Positions 32,111-44,229 of a DNA stretch of 64,000 nt are shown here, piece by piece; the stretch's first letter is position 1; each line of letters opens with the position of its first letter. The stretch spans positions 310,001 to 374,000 of the forward strand of contig JAKUDP010000009.1 of assembly GCA_022570795.1 (NCBI GenBank), given 5' to 3'. The translations under genes and the position numbers were made by a program. This stretch comes from Sphaerulina vaccinii (lineage: Eukaryota; Ascomycota; Dothideomycetes; Mycosphaerellales; Mycosphaerellaceae). Below the pieces are notes generated by a model. That model did not search any database. It was not told the origin of the DNA and saw only the letters and a program-made list of their open reading frames with translations.

Positions 32111-33220
32111 ATGGCCGGAGGAAGCACATTCACATGGGGACACGCCCTTCGACTCGACTCGAACAAATCGCCATTCTCGTCGCCACTCCCTGCAACACAT
32201 AAAGCCTTTGCCAACGTCAAACCAGTATCATGGCAACGATACAACATTGGCGGCATTCTCACCACAGTCTACGGCACTGAAGAACTTCCACAACACCCTG
32301 ATGAGATCGTGGCATTATGGCTACTGCACGGGAGAGGAGACACGCAGGATAGCATGGCATACACAGCAGCAGCAATGCTCGAAGCATGGAATTCGAAGAG
32401 AAAGCACCACAATCAGAAAGGCCTGATATGTATATGCTTCGACCAGAGAAACCATGGCTCAAGAATGATTGAGAATCTGAACAACATCTCTTGGAAACAA
32501 GGAAACCCTACACATGGGCCTGATATGTTCTCAACATATGTCGGGACTGCCAATGACCTGAGTCTGTTGATCACACAGATTCCGTCTTATGTGCCCTTCA
32601 AGATACATGATCACATCTGTGGAGGCGTGTCTCTAGGTGGCCATGCAACCTGGGTGGCGCTCATGAGAGAGCCGCGAATCTCAGCTGGTATGGTGATCAT
32701 TGGATGTCCAGATTACGTCCGACTCATGACAGATCGTGCCATCAGAAGTAAGGTCCGCTCGGCGATGACATCTGACCCTCCTGGACAGGACTTCTTGGGG
32801 TCGCCTGACTTTCCACAATCTCTTGTGGCTGCTGTCGAGCAATACGACCCAGCGGGTATCCTCATGAGCGAACTGGATGTGGTGACCGGGGATGATCACC
32901 TACATCCTCCCTCAGAAAGAGAAGTCAAAGCTCTGCGACCTGTCATTGAACGGACACTTGCAGGCAAGAAGATCGTATGTCTGAGTGGAGGTAAGGATAA
33001 GCTTGTGCCCTACGCTCAAGGCAAAATCTTCTTGGATTGGCTGAAGCGAGGTGTTGCTACGGGTGGCTGGGCTGCAGATCAGAACATTGAGCTGGAAGAC
33101 ATTCAAGACCCGCATGCTGGACATGAATTCTCGGCTCTGATGCGCAAAGAGGCCGAGCGTTGGCTGTGTGAGATACTGTCAAACGATGACAGAAGTGCGA
33201 CAAGAGGAAGCAAGCTATGA
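32111..33220 (+). CDS. alpha/beta hydrolase
   Basis: 369 residues, intronless. The start ATG (MAGGSTF) has a strong context (A at -3, G at +4); the open frame extends upstream only to non-ATG codons. The hydrolase features are LLHGRGDTQDS (oxyanion loop), GGVSLGGH (nucleophile Ser), SGGKDKLVPY (acid Asp) and DPHAGHEF (His), giving a complete triad. No signal peptide or membrane segment was seen, so it is probably cytosolic. The family cannot be narrowed; it resembles dienelactone-hydrolase or acyl-protein-thioesterase-like fungal proteins. It ends 95 bp from the convergent glucoamylase stop. Confidence 0.85.
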   Translation: MAGGSTFTWGHALRLDSNKSPFSSPLPATHKAFANVKPVSWQRYNIGGILTTVYGTEELPQHPDEIVALWLLHGRGDTQDSMAYTAAAMLEAWNSKRKHHNQKGLICICFDQRNHGSRMIENLNNISWKQGNPTHGPDMFSTYVGTANDLSLLITQIPSYVPFKIHDHICGGVSLGGHATWVALMREPRISAGMVIIGCPDYVRLMTDRAIRSKVRSAMTSDPPGQDFLGSPDFPQSLVAAVEQYDPAGILMSELDVVTGDDHLHPPSEREVKALRPVIERTLAGKKIVCLSGGKDKLVPYAQGKIFLDWLKRGVATGGWAADQNIELEDIQDPHAGHEFSALMRKEAERWLCEILSNDDRSATRGSKL

Positions 33221-33315
33221 CGACGGTTGTAGTGCAGCTATGTCCTACCTAAGTCTATATCCTGCGTGACCCAAAATGGACAAGTCTACTACCCTCCTTA
33301 CTCAGGATCCGCGCC

Positions 33316-35244
33316 CTACTTGTTCGGCGCGAAGCCAGTATTAGCCAGGTCCTCTACGAATGTAGTCTCATTCCTCAACGAGGCCCTCTGGATCGCGGCA
33401 GTGATGATACTGGCATATGACCATGTCAAGTCGATGCAGCCCTGTGGCACGCCCGTGTTGCGATTGTACTCTTCTGCCAATGAGCCATCAGCAGGAGTGT
33501 ATGTCTTCGCAGTCCTCATGAAAGCATCGCCCCAGCCATTGAGACTATCGATGGCCGCAGTGAACTCTGATGAGCCGCTGCTGTAGGTCTCGCCGGTAGA
33601 GACATTTGCACTCGGTGTGAAGTAGTCGAAGAACGACTGCGAGATGTTGGTCGGAGTGATACTACCAGCATCAGTGTACTCGGCCGAAGCAGCCCAGAAG
33701 TACTGTGCCACAGCAGCAGTGGTCAAATACCACGGATTACCTCCATTCACTTGTGTGCCTGTGCCATTGTAGATGTCCTCTGGGTACCTACCAATGGGCA
33801 CGCCAAGCACTTGTCCTGCAGAATTTTGTGTTGTGTTGGTCAGCGTGTACACTGGTATGAAGCTTGTCACGAACCGGACGACTGTCGATTGAACCTGGTC
33901 GTTGGTATAGTTGTAGACGCCGTCATCCGCGTAGCCATGGATAAGAGCCAGTATGACAGCCGCATCTAGGTACGAGGCCTTGTTGCTTAGAACTGGTCCG
34001 TATTCATATAGCAATATACCTCGATTCACATCCCAGAATACGTCCAGACTCTCCGTGATGGTTGTCGCCGCGTCCTGTAGAGTCGATACTGTTGCACTAT
34101 CATTGAAAGTCGTGGCAAACGTGGCTCCCATGATCAAAGCTCTGCGCTGTACCATTCTCGTGTAAAAATGATCAGAACTTTGCTCTTCCCACAAGTCGAA
34201 GCTCGTAGAAGTCCAATTGCTGGCTACGAAGAGAAGATCCTTCTGCACAGGCGCTGTGTCTGGATATGCCGTAGAGTCATAGATCTGTTGTTGAAGAGTA
34301 CTTTGATTGCCGCCAGCTGCCAGATAACTCTCGGCAAACTCCATAAGGGTAATGGCAGCAGTGGCAGGTCCATCATTCTGTGGTCGTCCCCAAGGCCCAG
34401 AGAAGATAGTGTTGTTCAGGTAGAACTTTGGTTCACCAAGACCTGTCTGCAAGTTCGGATCATTCTGCTCTACAGCTCGAGCTGCAGCATAAGCAAAGAG
34501 CTGGTCTTCATATGCCTGCTTGGCATTGGCTTGAGTTGCCGCTGCATATAGCTTCTGGACGACTTCTATTGTCAGAGAGGAGTCTCGAACCCAATCGTAC
34601 TCGTAGTCTGGCAGCTTGCTGTCGAAACTTGGACCACTTCGGCCAGCAACAACCACTCCATCAACTGCTCCGGTGACGTTCGGATTGATGTTGCGGAACA
34701 TCTTGGTGTATGAAGTTGTGACCTGAGAGCCATTGGAGGCTGCGAGCCAGGTCGTAATGTCGTTGCCGAAGCCGAGCGGTGTGGCATAAGGAGCCGGCGG
34801 TGCAGCAAGAGTAGGCTCGGGTGCTCCACTTGCTGTGACTGTCTGGCTCAAGGGCTCGGTGTAGACAGTTCCCAGATCGACAACGGTGTAAGTAAGGTTT
34901 AGCAGCTGGGTAATGCCATCAATGTAGACTGGTGTACTGGAGCCCCAGAGCTCCCAGTTGGTGCCGTTCACTCCATCTTGAAAGTTTAGGCCGACAGAGG
35001 CCAGTGGAGTACTTTGTCCTTGACGATCCGTGAAGTAGAGAGTAACGAGCTTGTTGTATGCTAGATTGTTGATGTATGCCGTCGTGTTTAATGTTCCGCC
35101 GCAGTACGAGAAGGTCGAGAGAACGACATTCGTGCTATTGTCCGAAGGTACACTCGTTGTCAGTGTGGTCATGTTGCACACTTGCGCTATGGTATCTCCA
35201 GCGAGTAGTAGGCCCACCACGGGGCCAGCCAGTATTCTCCCCAT
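33316..35244 (-). CDS. secreted glucoamylase (GH15)
   Basis: 642 residues, intronless, ATG start. It releases glucose from the non-reducing ends of starch outside the cell. A signal peptide (residues 1-20) precedes a Thr/Asn-rich beta domain (about 22-150; INNLAYNKLVTLYF and LNLTYTV) that resembles an N-terminal CBM21-type starch-binding module. The GH15 catalytic domain (about 165-640) has YDWVRDSSL, GEPKFYLN then GPWGRPQNDGPATAA, DLWEE with the catalytic acid Glu, and LAEEYNRNTG then DLTWSYAS near the end with the base Glu. Many NxS/T sites fit secretion. It lacks the C-terminal CBM20 of Aspergillus glucoamylases, so the binding module is on the other end. Confidence 0.92.
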   Translation of the reverse strand: MGRILAGPVVGLLLAGDTIAQVCNMTTLTTSVPSDNSTNVVLSTFSYCGGTLNTTAYINNLAYNKLVTLYFTDRQGQSTPLASVGLNFQDGVNGTNWELWGSSTPVYIDGITQLLNLTYTVVDLGTVYTEPLSQTVTASGAPEPTLAAPPAPYATPLGFGNDITTWLAASNGSQVTTSYTKMFRNINPNVTGAVDGVVVAGRSGPSFDSKLPDYEYDWVRDSSLTIEVVQKLYAAATQANAKQAYEDQLFAYAAARAVEQNDPNLQTGLGEPKFYLNNTIFSGPWGRPQNDGPATAAITLMEFAESYLAAGGNQSTLQQQIYDSTAYPDTAPVQKDLLFVASNWTSTSFDLWEEQSSDHFYTRMVQRRALIMGATFATTFNDSATVSTLQDAATTITESLDVFWDVNRGILLYEYGPVLSNKASYLDAAVILALIHGYADDGVYNYTNDQVQSTVVRFVTSFIPVYTLTNTTQNSAGQVLGVPIGRYPEDIYNGTGTQVNGGNPWYLTTAAVAQYFWAASAEYTDAGSITPTNISQSFFDYFTPSANVSTGETYSSGSSEFTAAIDSLNGWGDAFMRTAKTYTPADGSLAEEYNRNTGVPQGCIDLTWSYASIITAAIQRASLRNETTFVEDLANTGFAPNK

Positions 35245-35575
35245 TGTGCTTGTGTTTGTACGAAGTCGGAGATGATGCGAAGAAATTCTCCTACCGTGGC
35301 ACCACTCGCGTGATGTAGTGCGGGCAAAGTGCCTGTGACGGCGATCTTGCTATGACATGTGGTCTACGAGTGCATGATCGGCTGTCCGATAATATCGCCG
35401 GAAGCATTGTACGCGCACGAGTGCATGTTGATGGTTTGGTGCAGATGCAAGGTGATTCGATGCGAGGGAGATGCTCCGCAATTTCGTGGAGCAATCCTGG
35501 AGCAATCCTAGTCTCAGTCATCAGATCACGTGCTTAGGGCAAGCCATTCCGCGCGTGGTCTAAGGGCCCAACCGG
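35245..35575. other. glucoamylase promoter up to RIP boundary
   Basis: About 330 bp of GC-normal sequence between the glucoamylase start and the edge of the AT-rich block at 35576. The change in base composition is abrupt. Confidence 0.55.
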
Positions 35576-35600
35576 CTTTTTTGGTAATATTAATTAGCTT
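35576..35600 (+). repeat. candidate left terminal inverted repeat
   Basis: The inner part ttaattagctt pairs with the reverse complement of 45590-45613, with about four mismatches and a 2-base T-run difference over 25 bases. A second related copy (actaattagctt) lies at about 35622-35634. Confidence 0.45.
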
Positions 35601-36289
35601 CTATATACTAATTTCGCATATATACTAATTAGCTTGTTCAAATAGATTTATATAGCGACGACGATAGCAGATATCAAATTAGAGAAACTAAAGAGTGCAA
35701 AGTATAGTATAAGGTATAGAGAACAAGTATATAATGTCTGAAATTCCTATTCCGAATAATATATATATAAAAATATATATTAGGTAGTTTTTATATATTA
35801 TATAGGCCGATACTACTACTTTCTAGATACTACTCCTTCTACTATAGACAAGCTCTACTAACTAGATAAAGTATATATAGTACCTAAGATATATAGAAAT
35901 CTAGTAACAAAGAGTTTTTATATAATACCTTGTATTAAAAACTAGAAATATAGTTAGTCTACAAAAGTTACTAAGTAGCCTTAGGTAATATTATTCTTCG
36001 AATCTAAGTCTACTAAGTTCGAGAATTAATTAAGAAGTAGAGTAGGAGGTAGGCTATCGACTAGGAGTATATATAGAAGTACTAGAGATATAGATATTAG
36101 CAAATTATTTAATATAAGCTTTTCTAGTCTAGGTAGAAAGGATAGTAATAGCGACCTATCTAATATAGAATCTTATATAAGTAATTTTATTCTAAATAAG
36201 GTTAATATTTTAGAAGGCCTAGAAAGTAATATATAATAGCTAAGAGTCTATAATTAAGTATAGGAAGTATTTAGAGGCCTACTAGGTAG

Positions 36290-38960
36290 ACCTAATTACT
36301 ATACTACTCTAAAGTATAAAGCTATATAGTAGATATTTATTAGGAAGGTAATAGAGTTCCTAGTCGATAAGTCTAAAGCTCGGTTAAAGGCAAAAGTATA
36401 TATTATACTCTAAGAGGCATAGGTAGAAAACTAGTTAAGCTAGGTTATATTCTATAAGAATTAGTAGACTTTATAGCCAAAGCCTAGAGCTAGTATAGAT
36501 AGTAGGTAGTATACTATACTTACTATTCCGACTAAATATATAGAAGCAATCTAGAAGCTTGCGAAAGACTTTATATATAGGATTCTAAAAGTATAGATCT
36601 AGGTAGTATATACAAGTATAGTAGGCTAGCTAGCTCTAGATAGCAAGTCGGACTAGTATTAGCAGACGCTAGGTCTAGTAAAGCGCAAGCTCTATATACT
36701 ATATCTCTTTCTAGCTTGCGAACTATAAGTATACTATATCTAGAATCTTATTTTTAATCCGAATAATATTATCTAGATTGCGGCTATATCTATAGGTAAG
36801 AGTCTAACCTTCTAGTCCTAGCCTCTTATTCGTAACTATACTATTATTCTAATTATACTACTTAACTAGATTGGAATCAAGTAGGAGATAAGGATCTAGC
36901 AACTCAGAAGTAACCTAATCCTCTTTATATCTTATATAAAGACTAGACTAAGTATATAGTAGTAGGTAGATCTACGAGTAGGCAAGTTTACTTATATCCT
37001 CCTTAGTCTAGAGATAGTAATATAGAAGTAGTTCCGAAAGCTGCAGCTCGAGCCTTAGTTTAGATAGCATCTAGGTATAGTTATTATTAATAAATTCTAC
37101 CTTGTCTACTAGTAGAGTACAGAGAATAGAGGATTTAGAAAGGAGTATACAAACCTCTAGACGCTATATACGCTCCTATACTACAACGTCTATATATATA
37201 GTTGCATAGCTACGTTAGACGCTATAGTAGAAAAGGTCTATATAAAGACAACTAGTATATAAGAAGGTCGTATTACCTTAATTAGAAATAGTATTAACCG
37301 GCCTAAGATCTTTATATAGGCTATACCAATCCTAGATAGTATAGGAGACAACTATAGCTCGCTCTTCTAGCTTGCTACGTAGGTAGTAGACCCAAGTATA
37401 TAGGTAAAGAATCCTATATAGATTCTAAAAAGTATAGTCTTTTATAATAGTCGGAAGGGATATTAGGAGGCTGCCTATACTATATATATATATATTATAT
37501 AGAAATTCCTAGAGTATATAGAGGTAGAGGTATACTAGATAGTCCGGGTCTACTATAGGCAGATAGCTAGGTAGACATAGAGCAAGCTTATATAGAAGTT
37601 CTAGAAGCACGACTCCAAAATCTATATCCTCTTTGCGACTAAGGCGCTTAGGTTAGAAGTAGATATTCCGAATATTAAAGAAATTATCTAGTATAGGCTT
37701 CTAAAGCAATATATAATATAGTATATTATATAGCGCGCAGGTCGTATAGTATAAGACTTAGTAAAGTATAGGCCTAGGCGCTTTACCCTACTATATAAGA
37801 AGTTTGCTAATCTCGAGTATATAGTCTTGCCTACCTAGTCTATAGAGCCTGCGCGCCTTATAGAGATTCTAGTAGATAAGCCTATTAGTTAGCCTGCACC
37901 TCTAGATATAAAGGCAAAGAAGAGAAAGTCGGATTAGAATAAGTGCGACAAGCTTAAGTTCTTTGTCTACTATTAGATTAATTAGACTATAGGCAATCTA
38001 CCTACAATCTAGCCTAGGTATCGAAGGAAGGTCTAGCTATACGCGTTTGTAGAGGCTATACCCGAGTAGATAGATATAGACTACTACAACTATTACTAGC
38101 CTATATAGAAGCTCTCTAAGTCGGAAATATAGTAGGCTATAGTAATAGAGTTCTAGGTATTAGTTAGAGTTTCAAGGTATATACTCTTTATATAGGCTTG
38201 TCTATATAAGTAGGACATCCTTTAGGCAAAGCGTCTATATACTAATATAATCTTCTAGCTAGTACCTAGATCTATACTACTCTAGAGGATTTAAGAGTAT
38301 ATTGCCTACTACTAGAGCAAGGCTTCTAGTTACTACCTAGTCCTCGACCGAACTAGATTAAAAGCCTATCTAGAGTAGGCAAAGTTTGTATTACTAACCT
38401 AACTACTATCTATACTAGAGACTTAGCTATATATATTTATATAGTAGGTAGATAGCAACCTTGCAAGCGGCTAGGCTAATATAGAGAGGCAGAGTAGATA
38501 GCTTATAGATAAAGGCTAGGCGAGCTACGAGTAGTATTACCTAGGGTAATATATAAGTATTAAGGATAGGCAAGTCGATTATAATATTAGCAAGACTATT
38601 ATAGATATATCGGATACGTCTATATATAGGATTCGTATATTTGGTATTTAGACTCTACTTCTATATATATCGACGCCTAAGCTATAGACGATATCTAAAG
38701 TAGTCGCAAGTAGTAGGTCTCTAGATTCTAAATAAGCTATATAGGATAGCGCGCCTAATATACCGAACAAGGATATAGTAGCGCCTATAAAAGGAAAGGG
38801 AAGAGCAAAGCCTAGAGTATCTACTTCCAAATATAAGTAGATATATTCCTAGACTCTATTACTATAGGTATCGCTATAGATAAAGCAGACTCCTAATTTC
38901 TATAAGATCCTAGCTAAGAAGTCTAGTAATATCTAGTCTATAAGCAATACCTAGCTATCT
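36290..38960 (+). pseudogene. RecQ-like telomere-linked-type helicase, RIP-degraded
   Basis: On the plus strand a helicase can be followed through TAG codons that replace Gln. Motif I is SIGKSLTF near 36790 (ancestral TGxGKS). Motif II is VIINKFYLVYQ near 37080 (ancestral VIDEFHLV). IVFYNSRKGYQEA lies near 37430, YILFATKALRLEVDIPNIK near 37625-37690 (motif V region), and IIQRAGRIVQ near 37725-37755 (motif VI QRxGRxxR). These are in the correct order and spacing for an SF2 RecQ-like enzyme of the type found repeatedly near fungal telomeres. Downstream, DIKAKKRKSDQNKC and a long helical tail extend to about 38.9 kb. Upstream to 35.6 kb the frame becomes unreadable. Non-functional. Confidence 0.8.
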
Positions 38961-39228
38961 AAGTAGAGCTATATAGAATTGCCTCCTAAGCTATTAATAG
39001 GTAGAGTATCTAGAGTTTCTAGTTATATAACTAGAGGCTATATACCTCTAAAGTATTATCGATAGAATTGTAGATAGTATACTAGCTGCTTCCGGGCTTG
39101 CTACCTACCTATATTATATAATTAATTATATATAAAGCTAGTATTCTAATATATAGAGGAAATTCTATACTTGTATTCTATACTCTTATACTTCTAGTCT
39201 CTCTATTTATTCTATACTCGCTCCTATA

Positions 39229-39704
39229 GTCCTCTAGCTAGATCCTTAGTATATTATATAGTTCTCTATTACTCTCTAGCTTAATCTAAGTATACTCTAT
39301 AGTCCTCTAGCTAGATTCTTAGTATATTATATAGTTCTCTATTACTCTCTAGCTTAATCTAAGTATACTTTATAGTCCTCTAGCTAGATCCTTAGTATAT
39401 TATATAGTTCTCTATTACTCTCTAGCTTAATCTAAGTATACTCTATAGTCCTCTAGCTAGATTCTTAGTATATTATATAGTTTTCTATTACTCTCTAGCT
39501 TAATCTAAGTATACTCTATAGTCCTCTAGCTAGATCCTTAGTATATTATATAGTTCTCTATTACTTTCTAGCTTAATCTAAGTATACTCTATAGTCCTCT
39601 AGCTAGATTCTTAGTATATTATATAGTTCTCTATTACTCTCTAGCTTAATCTAAGTATACTCTATAGTCCTCTAGCTAGATTCTTAGTATATTATATAGT
39701 TCTA
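39229..39704. repeat. 73-bp tandem repeat array
   Basis: Exact 73-bp spacing of gtcctctagctaga at 39229, 39302, 39375, 39448, 39521, 39594 and 39667 gives six full units and one partial unit. Units differ only at a few C/T positions. The array lies between the helicase and DUF6589-like remnants and is itself RIP-type in composition. Immediately after it, a second short block (ttctagatttaggct) is duplicated at about 39701 and 39750. Confidence 0.95.
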
Positions 39705-40859
39705 GATTTAGGCTAGCCTTCTACTTCTACTTAGATAGTATCTACTTAAGTTCTAGATTTAGGCTTGCCTTCTATATAGATACTTGTTTCTACTATAAAT
39801 AAATAGAATAGAATAGAGAAGTAGTTAGAAAGAATATATATTATAGTATTAATTATTAACTAATAATATAATTAAGGTAGTACTTCTACCTCTTCGAGTC
39901 TATAATTATACTATATATAATACTACCTACTACTTTGTCGCTATCTATAATAGCTCTATACGTATCTAAATCCCTAAGTATAAAAAAGACTATAGCTAAC
40001 TATAGACAAACGCCTACAAACCTAAGCTGCAAATATATAGTAATACTAAGTATATCTTAGATAAGTAGCTTCTAAGGCGCAATATCTCTTAAGTCCGATA
40101 AACTAGCTCTAACAATTCTAGGAAGAGTATAGGCACGTCCTAATTAGTATAAGAGTAGTCAGATAGTTCGGGAAAAGATAGATAATATCCTTTAGTATAT
40201 ATACTTAAGTAATATAAGTATTAAGAGCTTCCTAAACTCCTACTATAGCGTAGAGAAGGATCTAGGTATAAGCGCGTAGGTAGAGACTATAGGTAGGTAT
40301 ATAAAGAGGATAGGGAGTATTATATCTAAGGAGTCTTTCTTATAAAAAGTATACCTATATATAAATAAAAGTAAGTTTGCAAGCTTTGTTCTAGGCCTTA
40401 TTAGACTAGATATCTAGTTTTTAGCTTAGATCGAGGTAGGCAGAGTCTAGTAGTATATAAGACCTATACTAACTATACTTAGGTATTTAGCAAATTCGAT
40501 TTAGAGTAGCGAGCAAGCAAGGTCCTCCTCTTAGATATATTTAGAAAGATAGCTTAGGTAGCTCCTATACTTACTAATATTATAAGCGCGCTTGTTACTA
40601 GACTAGCGTAGGTAACTATAGATATAAAAGAGACTCTGTAATAGGTCTATAGGAAGGTTATATAGGTAGCTTTAATAATTAGATAGGTATAGTATCTAAG
40701 GGCTAGAAGTAGACTATCTCGCTAGCTTAGGATCTACCTATAGAGTTAGGGAACTAAGTATAGAGTAATATCTATGCTCGCTAGTATAGGCGTCTATACA
40801 CATCCTTAGAGTATCTATTAGGCAAATAAGAGCCTACTTAGAATAGCTATAGAGAGCGT

Positions 40860-43090
40860 GCGCGTATATAGTTAGGACCTAGCTACAAACGTTGTCTTCG
40901 ACAACTAGGACTATATACTCTAGACTAGATAGTCTAGGTTTCTCAAATAGGACTAGCTCCTATATTATACTACTACAAAGGTCTTCAAGAGTATATAGAT
41001 CCTACGTAGTAGCTTGGATATATCCTTACTATATAAAGAGAATCCCCTATAGCTTTATAATATTATAGGCACAGAGAGGCTAAAATATAGCAAACAAGAG
41101 TAGGTATATACGCTATATAAGATAGCTAAGTATATTCGCAGAGCGTACCTAGTTAAAGTTATAGAAGTATATAATATGAAACTAGACTCGGACTAGTAGG
41201 CTATATTATAGTACTCCTATATATATATTATATATCGCCTTATAACTTAGAAGTCTATATACTTTATAATAAAGCTTATATTCGAAAATAAAGGTACTAT
41301 AGATAGTATATATAGAGTAATTAAGAATATTATAAATAAGTAGCTTAACCTTTAGGAAATATATAATAGTATCTAATATAATAATATAGATCCTATAGAC
41401 AACTCTATACTATTTGTAGGCGCTACTACTAAGTCTTAATTATACTAGGACAAGATTCTCTATTTGCAGATAGAGTAAGATAAGGACTAGGTTAGATAGA
41501 CTAGCTACGACCCTAGCTAGAAGATTAAGCTAGTTTATAGCAATTAGAAATCGGTCTCTAATATCCGTACTATATATAAGGAGTATATTAAGAATAAAGA
41601 CCTATATAATAGGATCTAGTAGGTGCTACTAGTACCTAGGCTCTTCTACCTAAAGATATACCTAATATAGGCAATTAATAGAAACTTTAGTAGGCCCGAG
41701 GGCTACAACTTAAAGATATATTTAAAAGTCTACTAGGCGCTAATAAATTACAAAATCTACCTATTATTCTAGGCACTATATAGTTATATAGAGCATCTAG
41801 TAGTTAATAGCTATTATACCTATATCCTAGCATTTATATATAAGATAGCTAGAATTTAAGACCTAGGTAATAGATCGAATATAGCTAGGTATATTTAAAA
41901 GCTTTTAGTCGAAGGATTCCTAGATCTATTATAGAAGGTCTATAAAGCATACTTCTCCTAGCAGGCGCGCATACTACGCCTAGATCTATAGTCTAATTAG
42001 ATAAAAGCCAGATATTATATAGGTAAGACTATCCTAATAGTAAAGAAAAAGAAGAAGTCGGCTCCCTATATAGTAAATATAGTTACAATTAATAGTAGCG
42101 AGGATAGAACTATATATATCTACTTTATCTAGATAGTATAGACCTACTAACTCCTCTACTATGCGATTAAGTACGCAGATATTAGCCTCCTACGCCGCAT
42201 AGTTAATTAGTATATCTTAATCTTCTATACAAAGTCTTATAAGAACTATATATTTATTATACTCTAGCTAAAGTAGATTGCAGACTCGCCTACGTCTAAT
42301 AAGTAGCTCTAAAATACAATTCTAGCAAATAGTCTAGTAAACTATATAGGCAGAGCAGATAGTTAGTTTAAAATCGACTATGCAAATAAGTTCCTAAATA
42401 GCTATCTAAAAGCGCTACTACAAAATCGGAGGAATAGTACGTTTAGTATAGAGGATTAGCTCGCTAACTATACTCTGCTCGCAACCTATATAGGTTAGCT
42501 CTATAATAGAATAGAGGCAGCGTTTAGCAAATATATAGATATAGTATATATAAGGGCAAGCGCTATATACGAGATCTACTAAGTTGTATTAATCTACCTA
42601 GAGGAGTTACTTAATTGCATATAGACAAAGAATACTCTATTCTATATAGTAGATCTCTTTGCTATAGGCCTAAACAACCTTATATCTAACGTAGGTATAG
42701 ATAATAAGCCTTGTCTATCTATACTTAAGAGATTTAATTAGAATATAGTATATATACTAGACTTAGGTAGTCCTATACCCGATATCGAGTATCTAGATAT
42801 TTCTAGCTAAATAGACAATCTAATCGAATAAGACAACCTTTAGACTATAGCTACTATAGACAACGTGCCTAGGTTCCTCGCTAATAACAAGTCTAAGTTC
42901 GTAGATAATATAGAGTAATACTCGGACATACTTAGGTAAACTAGGCTTATATATATAACTTCTCTACAAGCCTACGACAACTATACTAATTAGATAGCTT
43001 AGACTATACAAAACCGACCTACTAATAATAGAGATATATATATAAGCTAGGCTTACCTACGTAGTATCTCTATATTTCTAGAACAACTAT
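40860..43090 (+). pseudogene. DUF6589-like gene, RIP-degraded
   Basis: A single plus-strand frame can be read for more than 2 kb if TAG is taken as the original CAG (Gln). It gives NVVFDN near 40885, LVYSNQKSVSNIRTIYKEY near 41530-41590, VPRLFYLKIYLIQAI near 41630-41670 and LLQNRRNSTFSIED near 42410-42455. These match, from memory, the pattern of the large fungal DUF6589 family (VVxDNxD; LxVYGDQKTVxxIRxVQ; PVPGLFHLxxN; ARRNSTFD). The function of the family is unknown. Sequence from about 39990 to 40860 probably holds its N-terminus but is harder to follow. More than 20 in-frame TAGs make it non-functional. It is on the same strand as the helicase 1.9 kb upstream. Confidence 0.65.
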
Positions 43091-43620
43091 AGTAATCGAG
43101 TAGGTTATAGGTAATCGAAATTCGAGCTCTTGCGCATAGAGATACCTATAAACGTTAGATACTTATTAGGCTTCTCTGTACGAAAGTAGCTATTTATAAG
43201 TATAATTCTCGCTATATCTATACTATCGCATATGCCGTAGACTGCTATACTTACTTTACTTTATAGCAAAATAGTAAAAAGGTAGTTGCAAACTCTTTAC
43301 TTGCACCCTATTATATATAACGCACGCGGCCTAGGTAGAGCTTCCTATTAGCCTAATAATTGCAGATAATACTAGTTAGTTACTTTATTAAGGTAGGTAA
43401 CTCTACGCATATATTGTCGCTATTTACTAGTATAGGTCCTTAGGTAGCTATAGGAGACTATAAAGGAACTTATCTTTTTCCTTAGATACTTCTTTTTCTA
43501 TTATATATAATATCTACTACTTTGCCTTCTATAGTTGCTTATAGTCTGCAATACTTATATACCTGACTCCCTACTTTATTAAGAATATATATATATTATA
43601 TAGGTAGTCTATATAATACT

Positions 43621-44112
43621 TAGGCGAGCTTAGGACTACCTCCTTACCTATATCTAGGCAAAGCCGAGCTTTTATATATAAACTCTTATATACTATATAT
43701 CTCTCTATTCTATCTCCGAAGGAAATTAGTATCTAGCTACCTATCTAGTAGCTTAGAGTCTCTATTTTCTTTAGAGATACTTATATATATATAACCTACT
43801 ATATAGTAGCTTAGTTACTCTATTTTTTTTAGAGATACTAACTTTGCTACTTTATAGACTCTACTCTTTAGGCAAGCTTAGAACTACTTTCTTGCCTATA
43901 TTTAAGTAAAGCCGAGCTTTTATATACTAATATATATATATACTATATATCTCTCTATTTTTTCTCCGAAGGAAATTAGTATCTAGCTACCTATCTAGTA
44001 GCTTAGAGTCTCTATTTCCTTTAGAGATACTTATATATATATAATATACTATATAGTAGCTTAGTCGCTCTATTTTTTTTAGAGATACTAACTTTAATAC
44101 TTTGTAGACTCT
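43621..44112. repeat. two-copy ~248-bp tandem duplication
   Basis: 43621-43868 is repeated at 43869-about 44112 with mostly C/T and G/A differences. Shared landmarks are ccgagcttttatata, ctccgaaggaaattagtatc, tagtagcttagagtctctat and ttttttttagagatactaac. No coding role was seen. Confidence 0.85.
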
Positions 44113-44229
44113 ACTCCTTACCCGAATTTAGTTACTATATCTAGTACCCCTATCTGCTACTTAATAGCTACTATAGCTTCTACTTCTACCTACTACCTAC
44201 AAGGCCTAGGCTATAATCTACTAACCCGC

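Noticed and set aside
35531..35540. ttaggg as a telomere-repeat trace near the RIP edge
   Set aside because: A single hexamer; no tandem copies, so chance explains it.
35610..35634. Second subterminal copy of the taattagctt motif as the true element end
   Set aside because: It matches the right edge at the core, but its outer flank agrees less well than 35576-35600, and it lies inside the AT-rich block.
39229..39704. 73-bp array as a CRISPR-like or rDNA spacer array
   Set aside because: Units are contiguous, without unique spacers, and the genome is fungal; this is a plain tandem repeat.
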